DNA from: Heloderma charlesbogerti
Lineage: Eukaryota > Chordata > Lepidosauria > Squamata > Helodermatidae
DNA: 64,000 nt
NCBI GenBank assembly: GCA_026122225.1
Contig: JANEZZ010002879.1
Location: forward strand, 186,001-250,000
Reading direction: 5' to 3'
A model generated the notes under the pieces. The model saw nothing but the letters and a program-made list of their open reading frames with translations. It was not told the DNA's origin and searched no databases. This document shows positions 22,365 to 34,245 of this stretch, in pieces. Each line of letters starts with the position of its first letter. The stretch's first letter is position 1. Position numbers and translations under genes: made by a program.

Positions 22365-25300
22365 CCCTTCATGGATCACTGCCTTGTTGTGGCGAAGGGG
22401 CTTGTGAAACTCAGTGAAGCCATAAGCTATGCCGTGCAGGGCCACCCAAGACGGACAGGTCATGGCGGAGAGTTCTGACAAAATGTGGTCCACTGGAGAA
22501 GGAAATGGCAACCCACTCCAGTATTCTTGCCAAGAAAACCCCATGGAACGTAACACAAGGCTAAAAGAGATGACACCAGAAGATGAGCCCCGCAGGTCGG
22601 AAGGTGTCCAATATACTACTGGGGAAGAGCAGAGGGTATTTCCAAGTAGCGCCAGAAAGAGTGAAGCGGCTGGGCCAAAGCCGAAAGGACACTCAGCTGT
22701 GGATGTGTCTGGTGGTGAAAAGAAAATCCAATGCTGTAAAGAACAATATTGTTTAGGAACCTGGAATGTCAGATCAATGAATCAAGGTAAGTTGGAGGTG
22801 GTCAAACATGAGATGGCAAGATTGAACATCGACATCTTGGGAATCAGCGAACTAAAATGGACAGGCATGGGCGAATTTAATTCAAGTGACCATCATATCT
22901 ACTATTGTGGGCAAGAATCCCTTAGAAGAAATGGAGTAGCACTCATAGTCAACAAAAGGGTGGGAAAAGCAGTCCTGGGGTACAATCTTAAAAATGATAG
23001 AATGATCTCAATACGAATCCAAGTCAAACCATTCAGCATCACAGTAATTCAAGTCTATGCCCCAACCACTGATGCCGAAGAAGCTGAGGTTGATCGGTTC
23101 TATGAAGACATACAACACCTTCTAGAACTAACACCAAAAAAAGATGTCCTCTTCATCATAGGGGATTGGAATGCTAAAGTAGGAAATCAAGAAATCACCG
23201 GGATAACAGGCAAGCATGGCCTTGGTGTACAAAATGAAGCAGGACAAAGGCTAATAGAGTTTTGCCAAGAGAACACGCTGATCATAGCAAACACTCTTTT
23301 CCAACAGCACAAGAGACGACTCTACACATGGACATCACCAGATGGTCAATATCAAAATCAGATTGATTATGTCCTTTGCAGCCAAAGATGGAGAAGCTCT
23401 ATACAGTCAGTAAAAACAAGACCTGGAGCTGACTGTAGCTCAGATCATGAGCTTCTTGTTGCAAAATTTTGGCTTAAATTGAAGAACGTCAGGAAAACCA
23501 CTAAACCATTCAGCTATGACCTAAATCATATCCCTTATGAATACACAGTGGAGGTGAGGAATAGATTTCAGGGATTAGACCTGATTGACAGAGTGCCTGA
23601 GGAACTATGGACGGAGGTCCGTAACATTGTTCAGGAGGCAGCAACTCAATCCATACCAAAAAAAGAAATGCAAGAAAGCCAAGTGGCTGTCTAATGAGGC
23701 TTTACAAGTAGCTGAGGAAAGAAAGGAAGCAAAAAGCAAGGGAGAAAGGGGAAGATATATCCAACTGAATGCAGAGTTCCAGAGAATAGCAAGGAGAGAC
23801 AAGAAGGCCTTCTTAAATGAACAATGCAAAGAAATCGAGGAAAACAACAGAATGGGAAAGACTAGAGATCTCTTCAAGAAAATTGGAGATCTCAAGGGAA
23901 CGTTTTGTGCAAAGACGGGCATGATAAAGGACAAAGAAGGCAGGGACCTCACAGAAGCAGATGAGATTAAGAAGAGGTGGCAAGAATACACAGAAGAACT
24001 ATACAGGAAAGATCTGAATGTCCCTGATAGCCATGATAGTGCGGTCACTGTACTTGAGCCGGACATCCTAGAAAGTGAAGTCAAGTGGGCCTTAGGAAGC
24101 ATTACTAACAACAAAGCTAGCGGAGATGACAGTATTCCAGCTGAGCTATTTAAAATCCTAAAAGATGATGCTGTTAAAGTGCTGCATTCAATATGCCAAC
24201 AAATTTGGAACACTCAACAATGGCCGCAAGACTGGAAAAGGTCAGTTTACATTCCAATTCCAAAGAAGGGCAACACCAAAGAGTGTTCAAACTACCGCAC
24301 AATTGCACTCATTTCACATGCCAGCAAGGTTATGCTCAAAATCCTACAAGCTAGGCTTCAGCAGTATGCGAACTGAGAACTACCGGAAGTACAAGCTGGG
24401 TTTTGAAGAGGCAGAGGAACTAGAGATCAAATCGCCAACATTCGCTGCATCATGGAGAAAGCAAGAGAATTCCAGAAAAACGTCTATTTCTGCTTCATTG
24501 ACTACGCTAAAGCTTTTGATTGTGTGGATCACAACAAACTCTGGCAAATTCTTAAAGTGATGGGAATACCAGACCACCTTACCTGTCTCCTGAGAAACCT
24601 GTGCGAGGGTCAAGAAGCAACAGTAAGAACCAGACATGGAACAACCGATTGGTTCAAAATTGGGAAAGGAGTATGACAAGGCTGCATATTGTCACCCTGC
24701 TTATTTAACTTCTATGCAGAGTACATCATGAGAAATGCCGGGTTGGATGAATCAGAGGTCGGAATTAAGATTGCTGGGAGAATTATCAACAACCTCCGAT
24801 ATGCAGACGATACTACCCTAATGGCAGAAAGTGAAGAGGATCTCAAGAGCCTCTTGTTGAGGGTGAAAGAGGAGAGTGCAAAAGCTGGTTTGAAACTCAA
24901 CATTAAAAAAACGAAGATCATGGCATCTGGCCCCATCACTTCCTGGCATATAGAAGGGGAAGAAATGGAAGCAGTGACTGATTTTACTTTCTTGGGCTCC
25001 AAGATCACCGCAGACGGTGACTGTAGCCATGAAATTAAAAGACGCTTGCTCCTTGGGAGGAAAGCTATGGCCAACCTAGACAGCATAGTAAGAAGCAGAG
25101 ACATCACCTTGCTGACAAAGGTCCGTCTAATCAAAGCTATGGTTTTCCCAGTAGTAATGTATGGCTGTGAGAGCTGGACTATAAGGAAGGCTGAGCGCCG
25201 AAGAATTGATGCTTTCGAACTGTGGTGCTGGAGAAGACTCTTACGAGTCCCCTGGACTGCAAGGAGGTCAAATCAGTCAATCCTAAAGGAAATCAACCCT

Positions 25301-25582
25301 GAGTGCTCATTGGAAGGACAGATACTGAAGCTGAAGCTGAAATATTTTGGCCACCTAATGCGAAGAGAAAACTCCCTGGAAAAGACCCTGATGCTGGGAA
25401 AGACTGAAGGCAAACTGAGAAGGGGATGGCAGAGGATGAGATGGCTAGATAGCATCACCGATGCAATTAATATGAACTTGAGCACACTCCGGGAGAGAGC
25501 ACAGGACAGGAAGGCCTGGTGTGCTATCGTCCATGGGGTCTCGAAGAGTCGGACACGACTGAACGACTGAACAACAACAACA
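22365..25582 (+). mobile_element. Full-length BovB LINE (copy 3), uninterrupted
   Basis: 3.2 kb from 'ccttcatggatcactgcc' to '(aac)n', with the target duplication ACACTTTGGGGG at 22353-22364 and 25583-25594. It is the best whole reference for BovB in this window and supplies the empty sites for copies B, C, J and K. Confidence 0.95.
22429..25570 (+). pseudogene. BovB endonuclease-reverse transcriptase, few breaks
   Basis: Frame 22429-23694 holds the AP endonuclease: LGTWNVRSM near residue 109, the catalytic SELKW near 138, GDWNAKVG near 245 and SSDHELL near 338. All four motifs look intact. A one-base loss in the A-run near 23660 shifts the frame, and 23670-24376 continues the linker and first RT motifs (IPKKGNTKECSNYRTIAL). 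Stops then follow at 24374 (AGA to TGA), near 24405 (TGA before RGRGTRDQ) and at 24675 (CGA to TGA in GVRQG). The open frame 24689-25570 contains LRYADDTTLMAES and the complete C terminus ending TRLND. With one indel and three stops it is inactive but recent. Confidence 0.93.
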
Positions 25583-25754
25583 ACACTTTGGGGGGATTTA
25601 CACAAATCTGCATTAGTGCAATTCCCCGCCCCCCGTTAAAAAAAAGAAAAAAAAGAGTCCATGTAGCTCTGAAAAAGCTGGTCTGCCACAGAATCCATAG
25701 GTCGGATTCACAGAAATCCGAACTTATTTGAATCCATCGCAGATCTATCCCAGA

Positions 25755-26120
25755 TCCCTACTACTTACCTGTGTTGTACCTGGGACTCTCACATCAAAGA
25801 TTGCTCAGAAACTACATCTAGTTCAGAATGCAGCAGGTAGATTTCTGATCAGGACTGGTTCATTGGTTTCATGAACGTCCTGTCTATTCCTGGCCATAAT
25901 TCAAAGTGCTGCTTTAAATCTTTAAAGCCCTTTATGACTGGGGATCTTTATATCTAAAGGGCCACCTGCTCCCACAGGATCCAATTAAGATCATCATCCT
26001 TTCTGAGCCCTTCCCTGAAGAACTTTGCCACCTGCCTGAACTCAGATAGCAATCAGGGTGCCTGTGGTGGTATCCTGTCCCTGGAAAATCTTCCCCAGGA
26101 CTGCTTCCCTAGTGTACATT
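25755..26120 (+). repeat. Old LINE 3'-region fragment, L2/CR1 type
   Basis: 'cagaatgcagcaggtagatttctgatcagg', 'ttcaaagtgctgctttaaatctttaaagccct' and 'gatctttatatctaaagggcc' follow the pattern of decayed reptilian L2-like repeats. No open frame. The family is tentative. Confidence 0.4.
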
Positions 26121-26184
26121 CCGAGTTTTAGGGGATAGGCTTCCTCCTCCTCCTTCCCCCTTGTGCTCTCTCCCCTGCTTGTAA

Positions 26185-26465
26185 TGTTTGTTTATTTATT
26201 TATTTATTTAATTCATTTTTTTATATACCACAGCAATACATAGATTTAAAATGCAGATTTGAAACAGCAGAGAAAGAAGACTAGAATGCTAAAATGCTGG
26301 GAAAATATAAAAAGGCCTGGCAGCAAAGGAGTACAATGTAGGTGCCAGGTAAACCTCTCTAGGGAGCTCATTCAACAGCCAGGGTGCCACAGCAGAAAAG
26401 GCCTTTTAGTAAATCTGCTGCTGTTCTGCTCTTTTGCTACTGTTTCTCGAGGCTTTGGATGTATT
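26185..26465. repeat. Degenerate interspersed repeat with (TTTA)n start
   Basis: 'tttatttatttatttatttaattcatttttttatatacc' followed by A-rich sequence and 'gagctcattcaacagccagggtgcc...aaaaggcc'. This is the same general layout as 28005-28490. Family not certain. Confidence 0.4.
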
Positions 26466-26471
26466 TTTAGT

Positions 26472-27417
26472 AGGGGTGCGCTTTGAATTTGGCTGAAACT
26501 TGGGGCTTGATCCCCTCAGGAGGGACAACTATGCCTGGAAATCCCATCAAATTTTGCCAAGAATTTGTTTTAAGTGTTTGTCAGTTTGATATTTCTATCT
26601 ATCTATTTAAATGTATCTAGCGCAAACCACTGGAAACTATTTGTCTGACATTTGGTAACTTTCAATTCCTTACAAAACACTACTCTTCCTAGAAATTTCA
26701 CCCAATTCTGTCAAAGAGGAACAAAATATGAAGAAGAAAACATACAAAAATATGTTGTTCCATTCACACAAGTGCACACTCTGATCCATACCTTAGCAGA
26801 TAGTCAAGAAGCAGGATTCACCCAGGGAATAAAGGAGAATGATATATTACTTGATTTTTCCCCCCCAGGACACCAGGAGCAGGGAAGAAATTTGTTCAGT
26901 TTGCATTGTAATGCAAACTTACCTAATTCACACTTCCCAAGTCAATACATGAACTGAAATGAAGTTATGCTTCAATAATCATGTTTTTCTGAATTTTGCA
27001 GTACAGTTCTCCAATTAAAAATGCATATAAAGAAGCGTATATTAGGGGAAAGGGCGCACAAAAATGTGTACGTTCATTAACATAATGATGATCACACCTT
27101 TCTGAATTTTGCAACACAGTTCTTCAGTTAAAAAAAAATGCATATAAAAGGTTATATCAGGGGAAAGTACACACCAAAATGTGTGTATTAGTTAAAATAA
27201 TGAACTAATTATATTAGGGCAAATTGCTTAAAAATGTGTATATTAGGCAAACATGCACACAAACATGCACATACAAGGAAAATATGCACAAAAATGTGTA
27301 CAAATGTTTGTGCAGACAAAAATTGCGAACTAATGTAAGAAGGGTATAAAACAGTCTTAGGGCTGGAAAAATGAGAAACTGAGCAAAACCAAAATTGAGA
27401 GATTTGTCTATCCCTCA
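26472..27417. mobile_element. Possible hAT-type MITE with internal 110-bp duplication
   Basis: Left terminus TAGGGGTGCG and right terminus TCTATCCCTC are compatible with hAT ends, although no clean 8-bp duplication was found. Two direct units (about 26985-27095 and 27098-27205) share 'ttctgaattttgca', 'tgcatataaa', 'aggggaaag' and 'aaaatgtgt'. Confidence 0.45.
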
Positions 27418-27548
27418 CTTTTTCCTTGGTCCTCTCTAGCAAGTGAGTCTTCCAGTAATTCCCCCAGACTATAAGTATTATGAGCAGGAGAGTTTTGAGG
27501 AATTGAGCAGGATTAATACTGCAGATTTAAAGTGAAGGATCCACAGCA

Positions 27549-27574
27549 ATACATACATACATACATACATACAT
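27549..27574 (+). repeat. (ACAT)n microsatellite
   Basis: Six to seven perfect units. Confidence 0.9.
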
Positions 27575-27943
27575 AGTAGCTGTTTTCCAGCTTTGATATG
27601 TGTATATTATGTTCAGAGGTTTGAAGAGCTGAAAATCTTCTCATCCCAGTAGGGTATTAACAGTCTTTTTCCTTTTGATTTGCGACCTTCCTGGTATTAG
27701 CTACGATGTCCAGGTTTCTTTGAACAAGGACAAGCTGCCTCTCCTCTCTGCAGTAAAGTACTCAGTCTGGGGTGGGGGTCTTTTGGTTATCAGATCAAAG
27801 GCAGAGTTCCCTTTTATATTTTGAATGCGATGGCTTTCAGTTAAGTAGCACACCAAGGCCTTGAAATGGTTATAAACCCTTCACATAACATACTGAAATA
27901 AACATCCATTACAAAAGAAACTCAGTGGTGATTTATCTGTTCT

Positions 27944-27953
27944 ATTATTATTA

Positions 27954-27990
<37 letters not shown>

Positions 27991-27991
27991 C
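27944..27991 (+). repeat. (ATT)n microsatellite
   Basis: Fifteen or so TTA units with one interruption (GTT). Confidence 0.92.
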
Positions 27992-28004
27992 TTATCTAGT
28001 TATT

Positions 28005-28490
28005 AAAAATGTTTCTTGGTAGAAGCCCTCCCAAGGGGGCTTACAACAATAAAATACATAAAAAACAGTTAAAATATTAAAAGTGATAAAAACATGAATG
28101 CAATAAAAACAACAATAAAACCAGCAGCAACAACAACGGGGATAACAGCAACGACAGTAATCATGTAAAGAGAAGGACAAGGAAAAATAATGCTCTTTCA
28201 AAGCCTTCTTCAAAGCCTGCCATGATGGAGTGTGGTGGACCTCCGATGGCAACTTGTTCCAAGGTGTGGGACCACTGCAGAGAAGGCCCTCTCATGTGTG
28301 GTCACCCCCTAACTGCTCTCACATGTGGGCAACTGGGAAGGGCCTCTTTTCTGATTTTAAAGTGTGGGCAGGGTGATATGGGTGAAGGCAGTCCTTCAAA
28401 TGACTTGGTCCCAAACCATTTAAGGCTTTAAAGGTCAAAACCAGCACTTTAAATTGGGCTCAGAAACACATTGGTAACCAGGGCAGCTGG
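28005..28490 (-). repeat. Interspersed repeat, LINE-tail type
   Basis: Includes 'gggggcttacaacaataaaatac', a long A-rich run, 'gggaccactgcagagaaggccct' and 'catttaaggctttaaaggtcaaaaccagcactttaaattgggctc'. This is a familiar reptilian pattern, but I cannot give the family with confidence. Confidence 0.45.
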
Positions 28491-28784
28491 ATGTCTACAT
28501 AAGCATTAGCACTTTTCAGGCATTCAAGTTACTCACTTGATGAGGGAGAGTGGGGAATGAGCAAGCAAGCTCTACTCCCCCCCTGCATTGGCATCCTGAT
28601 TACCTTCCATGAGATGGAGGCAAATACCTGCAGCAGGGAGACCTCTCTACTTATGGAAGCTCCCTGTGTGACTTTGAGCCGTGAAAAATCAGGGTTCTAG
28701 ATCATGCAGGGAGGTCACAAAGGAGAAAAGGCTGTAGACATTTTCTTCCATTCACAGAGGGTGTTGAAGACAGTGAAGAAGAGG

Positions 28785-29178
28785 AAATAGATTTTGTTAA
28801 ATCCATTCCATCTGTGTTTCATGGATTGTCAGGCACCTTTCATTCCATCATGCACTTATTGATGGAATTGGATATTTTTTTTGAACCAGAATTTAATTCT
28901 ACTTGCGCTAATTCACAATAGCGCTAATGTGTGAATGCACATTAGTGCTAATGCACACTTGAGCTAATGTAAATAAGTGCTAATGCGCACTTGCACAAAT
29001 GCACTGATACGCATTAGCGCTAATGCAAATGTATGCAAAATACTGTCAAATGTGAAGAACCAGTCGATGAAATCTGCGTGACGAGGAGGAAAACGCCTTT
29101 CAACTGCAGAATCTGCAGGTCAAATTCATAGAAAACTGAACTCATTTGAATCCATTGTGGATTTCTCCAACATCCCTA
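28785..29178 (+). mobile_element. hAT-type MITE (family 2), uninterrupted
   Basis: Starts 'agattttgttaaatcc' and ends 'gaatccattgtggatttctccaacatccctagc'. It matches both halves around BovB copy 3. Its interior (28900-29035) is a degenerate tandem of AGCGCTAATG-like units. No coding content. Confidence 0.65.
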
Positions 29179-29224
29179 GCTAGCATGTTCATCCCCAATT
29201 TCCCTTATCACTTGGATCATTTGA

Positions 29225-29456
29225 GCACCAGAACAGGGCTCTAAAGGACATTGGAAGCTGCCTTCTACCAGGTCAAAGTATTTATCTATCTTGCCCCACA
29301 TTATTGACTCTGACTCATGGTAGTTCTCCAGAGTCTCCACCAGAGAAAGGTCTTTCCCATCATTCACTGCTTGGTCCTTTTAACTGAAGATTCCAGGGAT
29401 TGAACCTAGGGCCTTCTGCATGTAAAGCAGATGCTGTACCACTGAGATAGCCCCCC
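29225..29456 (-). mobile_element. tRNA-derived SINE
   Basis: Read on the minus strand, the head has an A-box-like TATCTCAGTGGTACAG and a B box GGTTCAATCC spaced as in tRNA. It is followed by 'ctggaatcttcagttaaaagg' and a body ending 'gaaggcagcttcca'. A 5' tRNA-like portion with this body is a widespread reptilian SINE. It is not a functional tRNA gene; the head lacks a consistent acceptor stem. Confidence 0.82.
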
Positions 29457-30772
29457 TCCCCAAGGGGAAGACAAAGCAGAAAAAGGTGTCTACCAACAGT
29501 ACAAACCACCTTATCCTCAAATAAAATATAGTGGAGTATCAGCAGTATATATTTTTGCATCCCACCTGCCACAAACCTGAAAGAAAAGAGAGGGGGAAAA
29601 GAACTATTCCCTGTCAGACATACTTCCTCTCCTCTATGCAATCCTGGGAAGAAGAAAAAATGTTTTCAGAATGTGATCTGTCTCAACCATGTGAGGTTTT
29701 GGTTCTTTCTTTCAATCTAGGGTGCTCAGACTATCTGGCTTCCAGTTGCTTCCCCCTTGTGAAAAGACACAGCAAACTAAGAGTGTGCAGAGACTTCAGG
29801 TGGTAAGATGAAGGTTGATTGGTTTTATTTCAGAGTGATGTATCCTGGAGATGGAAGATAGATGGTCTGAAGCATTTTCACACAGATTTATATATCCTCA
29901 GAATCCTCAGCTTTTCAGATTACGTAGGAAAAATAAATTACTTGCATGAACTAGCAGGAAAACAAATAAGCAAGCATGTTATGACATAAAGCTTTGAAAA
30001 TACAAATGCCCCTTGAGCAAGAAGCCTACACAATGTTGTTACACACATTTTGTTTTCAGTGATGACCAGGACATATTTACATAAAGCTAGAGTACTCTTC
30101 CACTACATCTTATTTTTGTACTCAGTTCAGAGTTTAGAAGCAAACTTCCACAACAGGGGGGGTGCAGAATCACAGCCCCAGGAACCATATCTAGCCCAAC
30201 TGGGGTCCCAATCCAACCCTACAGGTTTCTCCAAATGGGCAGACCCTCTTCTTCATGCCCCACCCTATTTTTCTTGACCACCAAATTGTTTGCTGTTCTC
30301 CTGGCTTTTGTGCAGTACCCCCACCCCTGTTCTATAGGGTTGAAGTGCCTCGCCAAAGGCTTGGTTTCTGGCACCAAGAGCTTTTAACTAGAGCTGTGCA
30401 CAAGTGGCCTTTCCAAATTCTCCACCCTATTTGTGGGCAGAGAAACTGAGGGGAGAATTTCACTGAATTTCTCCAGTGGGAGGAGAAATTCTCCAATAAT
30501 TTCTGACAGGGAGGTCTCATCACTGGCAAGGGGCATAGCACAGCTTCTTTCTCCCCCCCCTCCCAGGGGTTGTGTGTGTGTTTTGCACAGTCACTGCACA
30601 TGGCAACAGCAGCAAATGTGTTGGCAGCCTGGCGCCAACTTTGAATTATTCACAATAGCCCATAACTAGCATCATTCTGGGGCTTGGGGGCGAGGGGAGG
30701 CAAGCCACACCAAAATATGGGGAAGAGAATTTGGGGACATTCTGCAAAGTGGCCTTTTATTTCTAGGGGGGT
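29457..30772. other. No gene recognised
   Basis: No convincing exon, tRNA or repeat terminus. The short frames at 29360-29641 (minus) and 30332-30601 (minus) look like chance. Confidence 0.45.
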
Positions 30773-31201
30773 AAGAAAAAGGACTTCAGCAAAGGAGATC
30801 ATTACCTTGTCGTGGAGCTGGAGCTTGAGCACCTCAATGATGTCATGAGCTAAACCGTGAAGGGACACCCAGGACGGAAAGATCATGGCAGAGATAAATG
30901 GATAAATACGATCCCTGGGGAAGGAAACGGCAACCCACCCCAGTATTCTTGCCATGAAAATTAAATGGATCAGTACAACCAGAGATATGTTGGTATACCA
31001 TCAGAAGATGGGACTCCCAGGTCGGAAGATGGTCAAAATGCTACTGGGGAGGAACAGAGGATAAGTTCAACTAGCCCCAGATGTGATGACGCAGCTAGCT
31101 CAAAGCCAAAAGGATGGCTAGCAGCCAATGGTGCTGGTGGTGAACGACGAATCCAATGTTCTAAAGATTAACACACCATAGGAACCTGGAATGTAAGATG
31201 T

Positions 31202-33175
31202 ATGAGCCAGGGCAAATTGGATGTGGTTATTGGGGAGATGTCGAGATTAGATATAGACATTTTGGGTGTCAGTGAACTGAAATGGACTGGAATGGGCCAC
31301 TTCATATCAAATGACCACCAGATCTACTATTGTGGACAAGAGGACCATAGAAGAAATGGAGTAGCCTTCATAATTAATAATAAATTGGCTAAAGCAGTGC
31401 TTGGATATGATCCAAAAAATGACAGAATGATCTCAATTCGAATTCAGGGTAAGCCATTTAACATCACAGTGATCCAAATATATGCCCCAACCACAGATGC
31501 TGAAGAAGCAGAAGTAGATCAGTTCTATGAGGATCTGCAGCACCTACTGGATAGCGCGCCCAAAAAAGATGTTATTTTCATTACAGGAGACTGGAATGCT
31601 AAGGTGGGTAGTCAAACGACACCTGGAATTACAGGCAAGCATGGTCTGGGAGAACAAAATGAAGCGGGACATAGGCTGATAGAATTTTGCCAAGACAACT
31701 CACTGTGCATAACAAACACTCTCTTCCAACAACCTAAGAGACAACTTTATACATGGACTTCACCAGATGGTCGACACCGAAATAGGGATGGGGGAGAATT
31801 TCTCCCCGAAACTTCGGGGGGCCGAGTGCCAACGCATTTGGTCCTCCAAAGGTTCGGGGAGAAATTCTCCGCCCCCCCGCCCCCCCCGGGATGGGACTTA
31901 CCTTTCACGAATGTCGCTCCCGGCGGCGGATCCCGGCGGCGGTTCGGCAGGTCTTCGTCAGGGGCGGGGGCGGCAGCCGGTCTTTCGACCGGCTGCCGCC
32001 GCCGCCATTACAAGAAAAGTAAAAAAACAACAACACGCCCCTGTGATACGCTACGTAACGATTAACATACCCTATCACGGCTAGATTTGCAAAGTCAGCT
32101 GTGATAGGCTACGTTAATCGTCACGTAGCCTATCACGGGTGACTTTAAAAAAAAAAAAAGCGCGTACGCTAATGGCGGCCCCCATAGGGAGCCGCCATTC
32201 ACGTTCCTTATTTGGTCCCTGTAGTCTACGTAAAGATTTATGTAGACTATGGCGAAAATAAGGGCAATGCTATTTCCGTTGAGGTATACTCTCACCCTAC
32301 CTATTCAACCTGTATGCAGAACACATCATGCAACGTGCTGGGCTTGATGAAGCCAAGGCTGGAGTTAAAATCGCTGGAAGAAACATTAACAATCTCCGAT
32401 ATGCAGATGATACCACTTTGATGGCTGAAAGCGAGGAGGAGCTGAGGAACCTCATGACGAAGGTGAAAGAAGAAAGTGCAAAAGCTGGGTTTCAGACAGT
32501 TAAACCTAAAAAAAACCAAGATTATGGCAACCAGCTTGATTGATAACTGGCAAATAGAGGGAGAAAACGTGGAGGCAGTGACAGACTTTGTCTTTCTAGG
32601 CACAAAGATTACTGCAGACGCTGACTGCAGCCAGGAAATCAGAAGACGTTTAATTCTTGGGAGGACAGCAATGACAAATCTTGATAAAATAGTTAAGAGC
32701 AAAGACATCACACTGACAACAAAGGTCCGCATAGTTAAAGCAATGGTATACCCCGTAGTAACCTATGGCTGCGAGAACTGGACCATAAGGAAGGCTGAGC
32801 AAAGGAAGATAGATGCTTTTGAACTGTGGTGCTGGAGGAGAATTCTGAGAGTGCCTTGGACTTCAAGATGATCAAACAAGTCCATACTCCAGGAAATCAA
32901 GACAGACTGCTCACTTGAGGGAATGATATGAAAGGCAAAACTGAAGTACTTTGGCCACATAATGAGAAGGCAGGATACCCTGGAGAAGATGCTGATGCTA
33001 GGGAAAGTGGAAGGCAAAAGGAAGAGGGGCCGACAAAGGGCAAGATGGATGGATGATATTCTGGAGGTGACAGACTCGACCTTGGGGGAGCTGGGGGTGG
33101 CGACAACTGACAGGAAGCTCTGGCGTGGTGGGCTGGTCCATGAAGTCATGAAGAGTTGGAAGCAACTGACCGAGT
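31202..33175 (+). pseudogene. BovB endonuclease-RT of the divergent lineage, deleted
   Basis: The endonuclease (31202-31782) is open with VSELKWTGMGHF and TGDWNAKVGSQ. At 31783 element E interrupts. After about 32284 the sequence resumes inside RT motif 4 (LTLPIQPVCRTHHA region in a shifted frame), then LRYADDTTLMAESEEEL near 32394, a frameshift near 32500, and MVYPVVTYGCENWT with DAFELWCWRRILRVPW up to a TGA at 32869. The linker and first half of RT are gone, so it is inactive. Confidence 0.88.
31783..32280 (-). mobile_element. Palindromic hAT-like element, copy E (truncated)
   Basis: END-2 starts at 31783 (TAGGGATGGGGGAGAATTTC); the left target is CACCGAAA at 31775-31782. The element contains the minus-strand cassette (donor at 31896-31901), two P1 palindromes, one ATGGCGGC hairpin and one P2. 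It then stops at the centre of symmetry, where BovB RT sequence begins. The second half and END-1 were deleted together with about 0.9 kb of BovB. Confidence 0.9.
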
Positions 33176-33200
33176 AAACAACAAACAACAAGAAAAAGGA

Positions 33201-34237
33201 AAATCTCAGGACTTTTCTGAGAAAAATGTCCTCTGAGAAATGTTGCCTCAGATCTAGTGGTTTTTGTTTTGTTTTTGTTTTTTTAGGATCCAGCATTTTC
33301 CCTAGGATCTTCCAAATATTAAATTTCTGAGGGGCGATTGTGGATACATCTTATTTCTAATGCAGGTGCAGAGGATTGATTGTACAATAAAAGGCCCCCA
33401 TACACACTTCTCAGCCACCTTGTAAAGGAAGCACAATAACCCTGAATGAAACACATGAGAATTTCTCCAAAATTTCTTCTCCTTTGAATTTATTTTTGAA
33501 AGCAATTTCTTTTCAATCAAACTGAATGAGAGTGGTCGAAAAACTGTGGGAGGGATTTTCGGCACAGCACTACTTTTAACTAAAAAATAAATACAAATGC
33601 TGGTACTGGGGCCCCTGCCCACTTTTGCCTTTGACTCCCACCCATCACATAAATGCAGCCCCTAGGAGCGTCTCCAAACAGGACTTTGGCCATTGGGCTG
33701 AAAGAGATTCAACACACCCATTCTACAATATATTTTCATTAATGAACAAGCCAACATTAGTCTGGAAGGAAAGACCTCAAACTGTTATTTTGCCATTCTG
33801 TGGATGAATGGATATTCTAGAACAGTCTGGACATTTCCTGGATATCCTACAACAGCCTTCACTGCCTTGGTGCCCTCAAAATGGGCTACATGGCAACTCA
33901 ATTGGTACTTGGGCTGGTGGGAGTTATCACCCATCACATCTAGAAGGCACTAGGTTGGGGTAGGTATGTCACAGATGCCCAACTGGGTCCAGGAGTCCAT
34001 CAAGCTGCCCCTGCCTGCAGCCCCCAGACCACGCCTGCTGAGCCCTTGCCCTCTTTTGCCCCTGCTCATGCCCTGCTGGACTCACCCAGACCTGTCCAGT
34101 GAGTGCCCAACATTTTGCGGCTTTTTTTAAAATGGAGCTTTAAAAATGTGCATATTTAAATTTGTGTGGTTTAGAGCCTGGAAAGCTTAATATGTGCAAT
34201 ATTAGAGGCATAATGCCTCTAATTTTTTTAAGCTTCC
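33201..34237. other. No gene recognised
   Basis: Contains a small perfect palindrome (TTAGAGGCATAATGCCTCTAA region near 34203-34223). Otherwise unassigned. Confidence 0.4.
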
Positions 34238-34245
34238 TTTTTTTC

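Larger units (their letters stand above)
22130..25775 (+). mobile_element. hAT-type MITE (family 2), split by BovB copy 3
   Basis: The left part ('gattttgttaaatccactcc...') and the right part ('cagaaatccgaacttatttgaatccatcg...cagatcccta') match the two halves of the uninterrupted relative at 28785-29178. BovB copy 3 inserted at 'cacactttggggg'. The outer left boundary is approximate. Confidence 0.65.
30784..33189 (+). mobile_element. Divergent BovB LINE (copy 4), with element E and a large deletion
   Basis: The target duplication AAGAAAAAGGA lies at 30773-30783 and 33190-33200. It belongs to a different BovB lineage: the 5' end reads 'tcattaccttgtcgtggagctgg' where the other copies have 'cactgccttgttgtggcg', and the 3' end reads 'gaagcaactgaccgagtaaac'. 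The middle of the coding region is missing at the E junction. Confidence 0.92.

Noticed and set aside
29391..29456. Functional tRNA gene
   Set aside because: A and B boxes are present, but there is no consistent acceptor stem and it continues into a SINE body.
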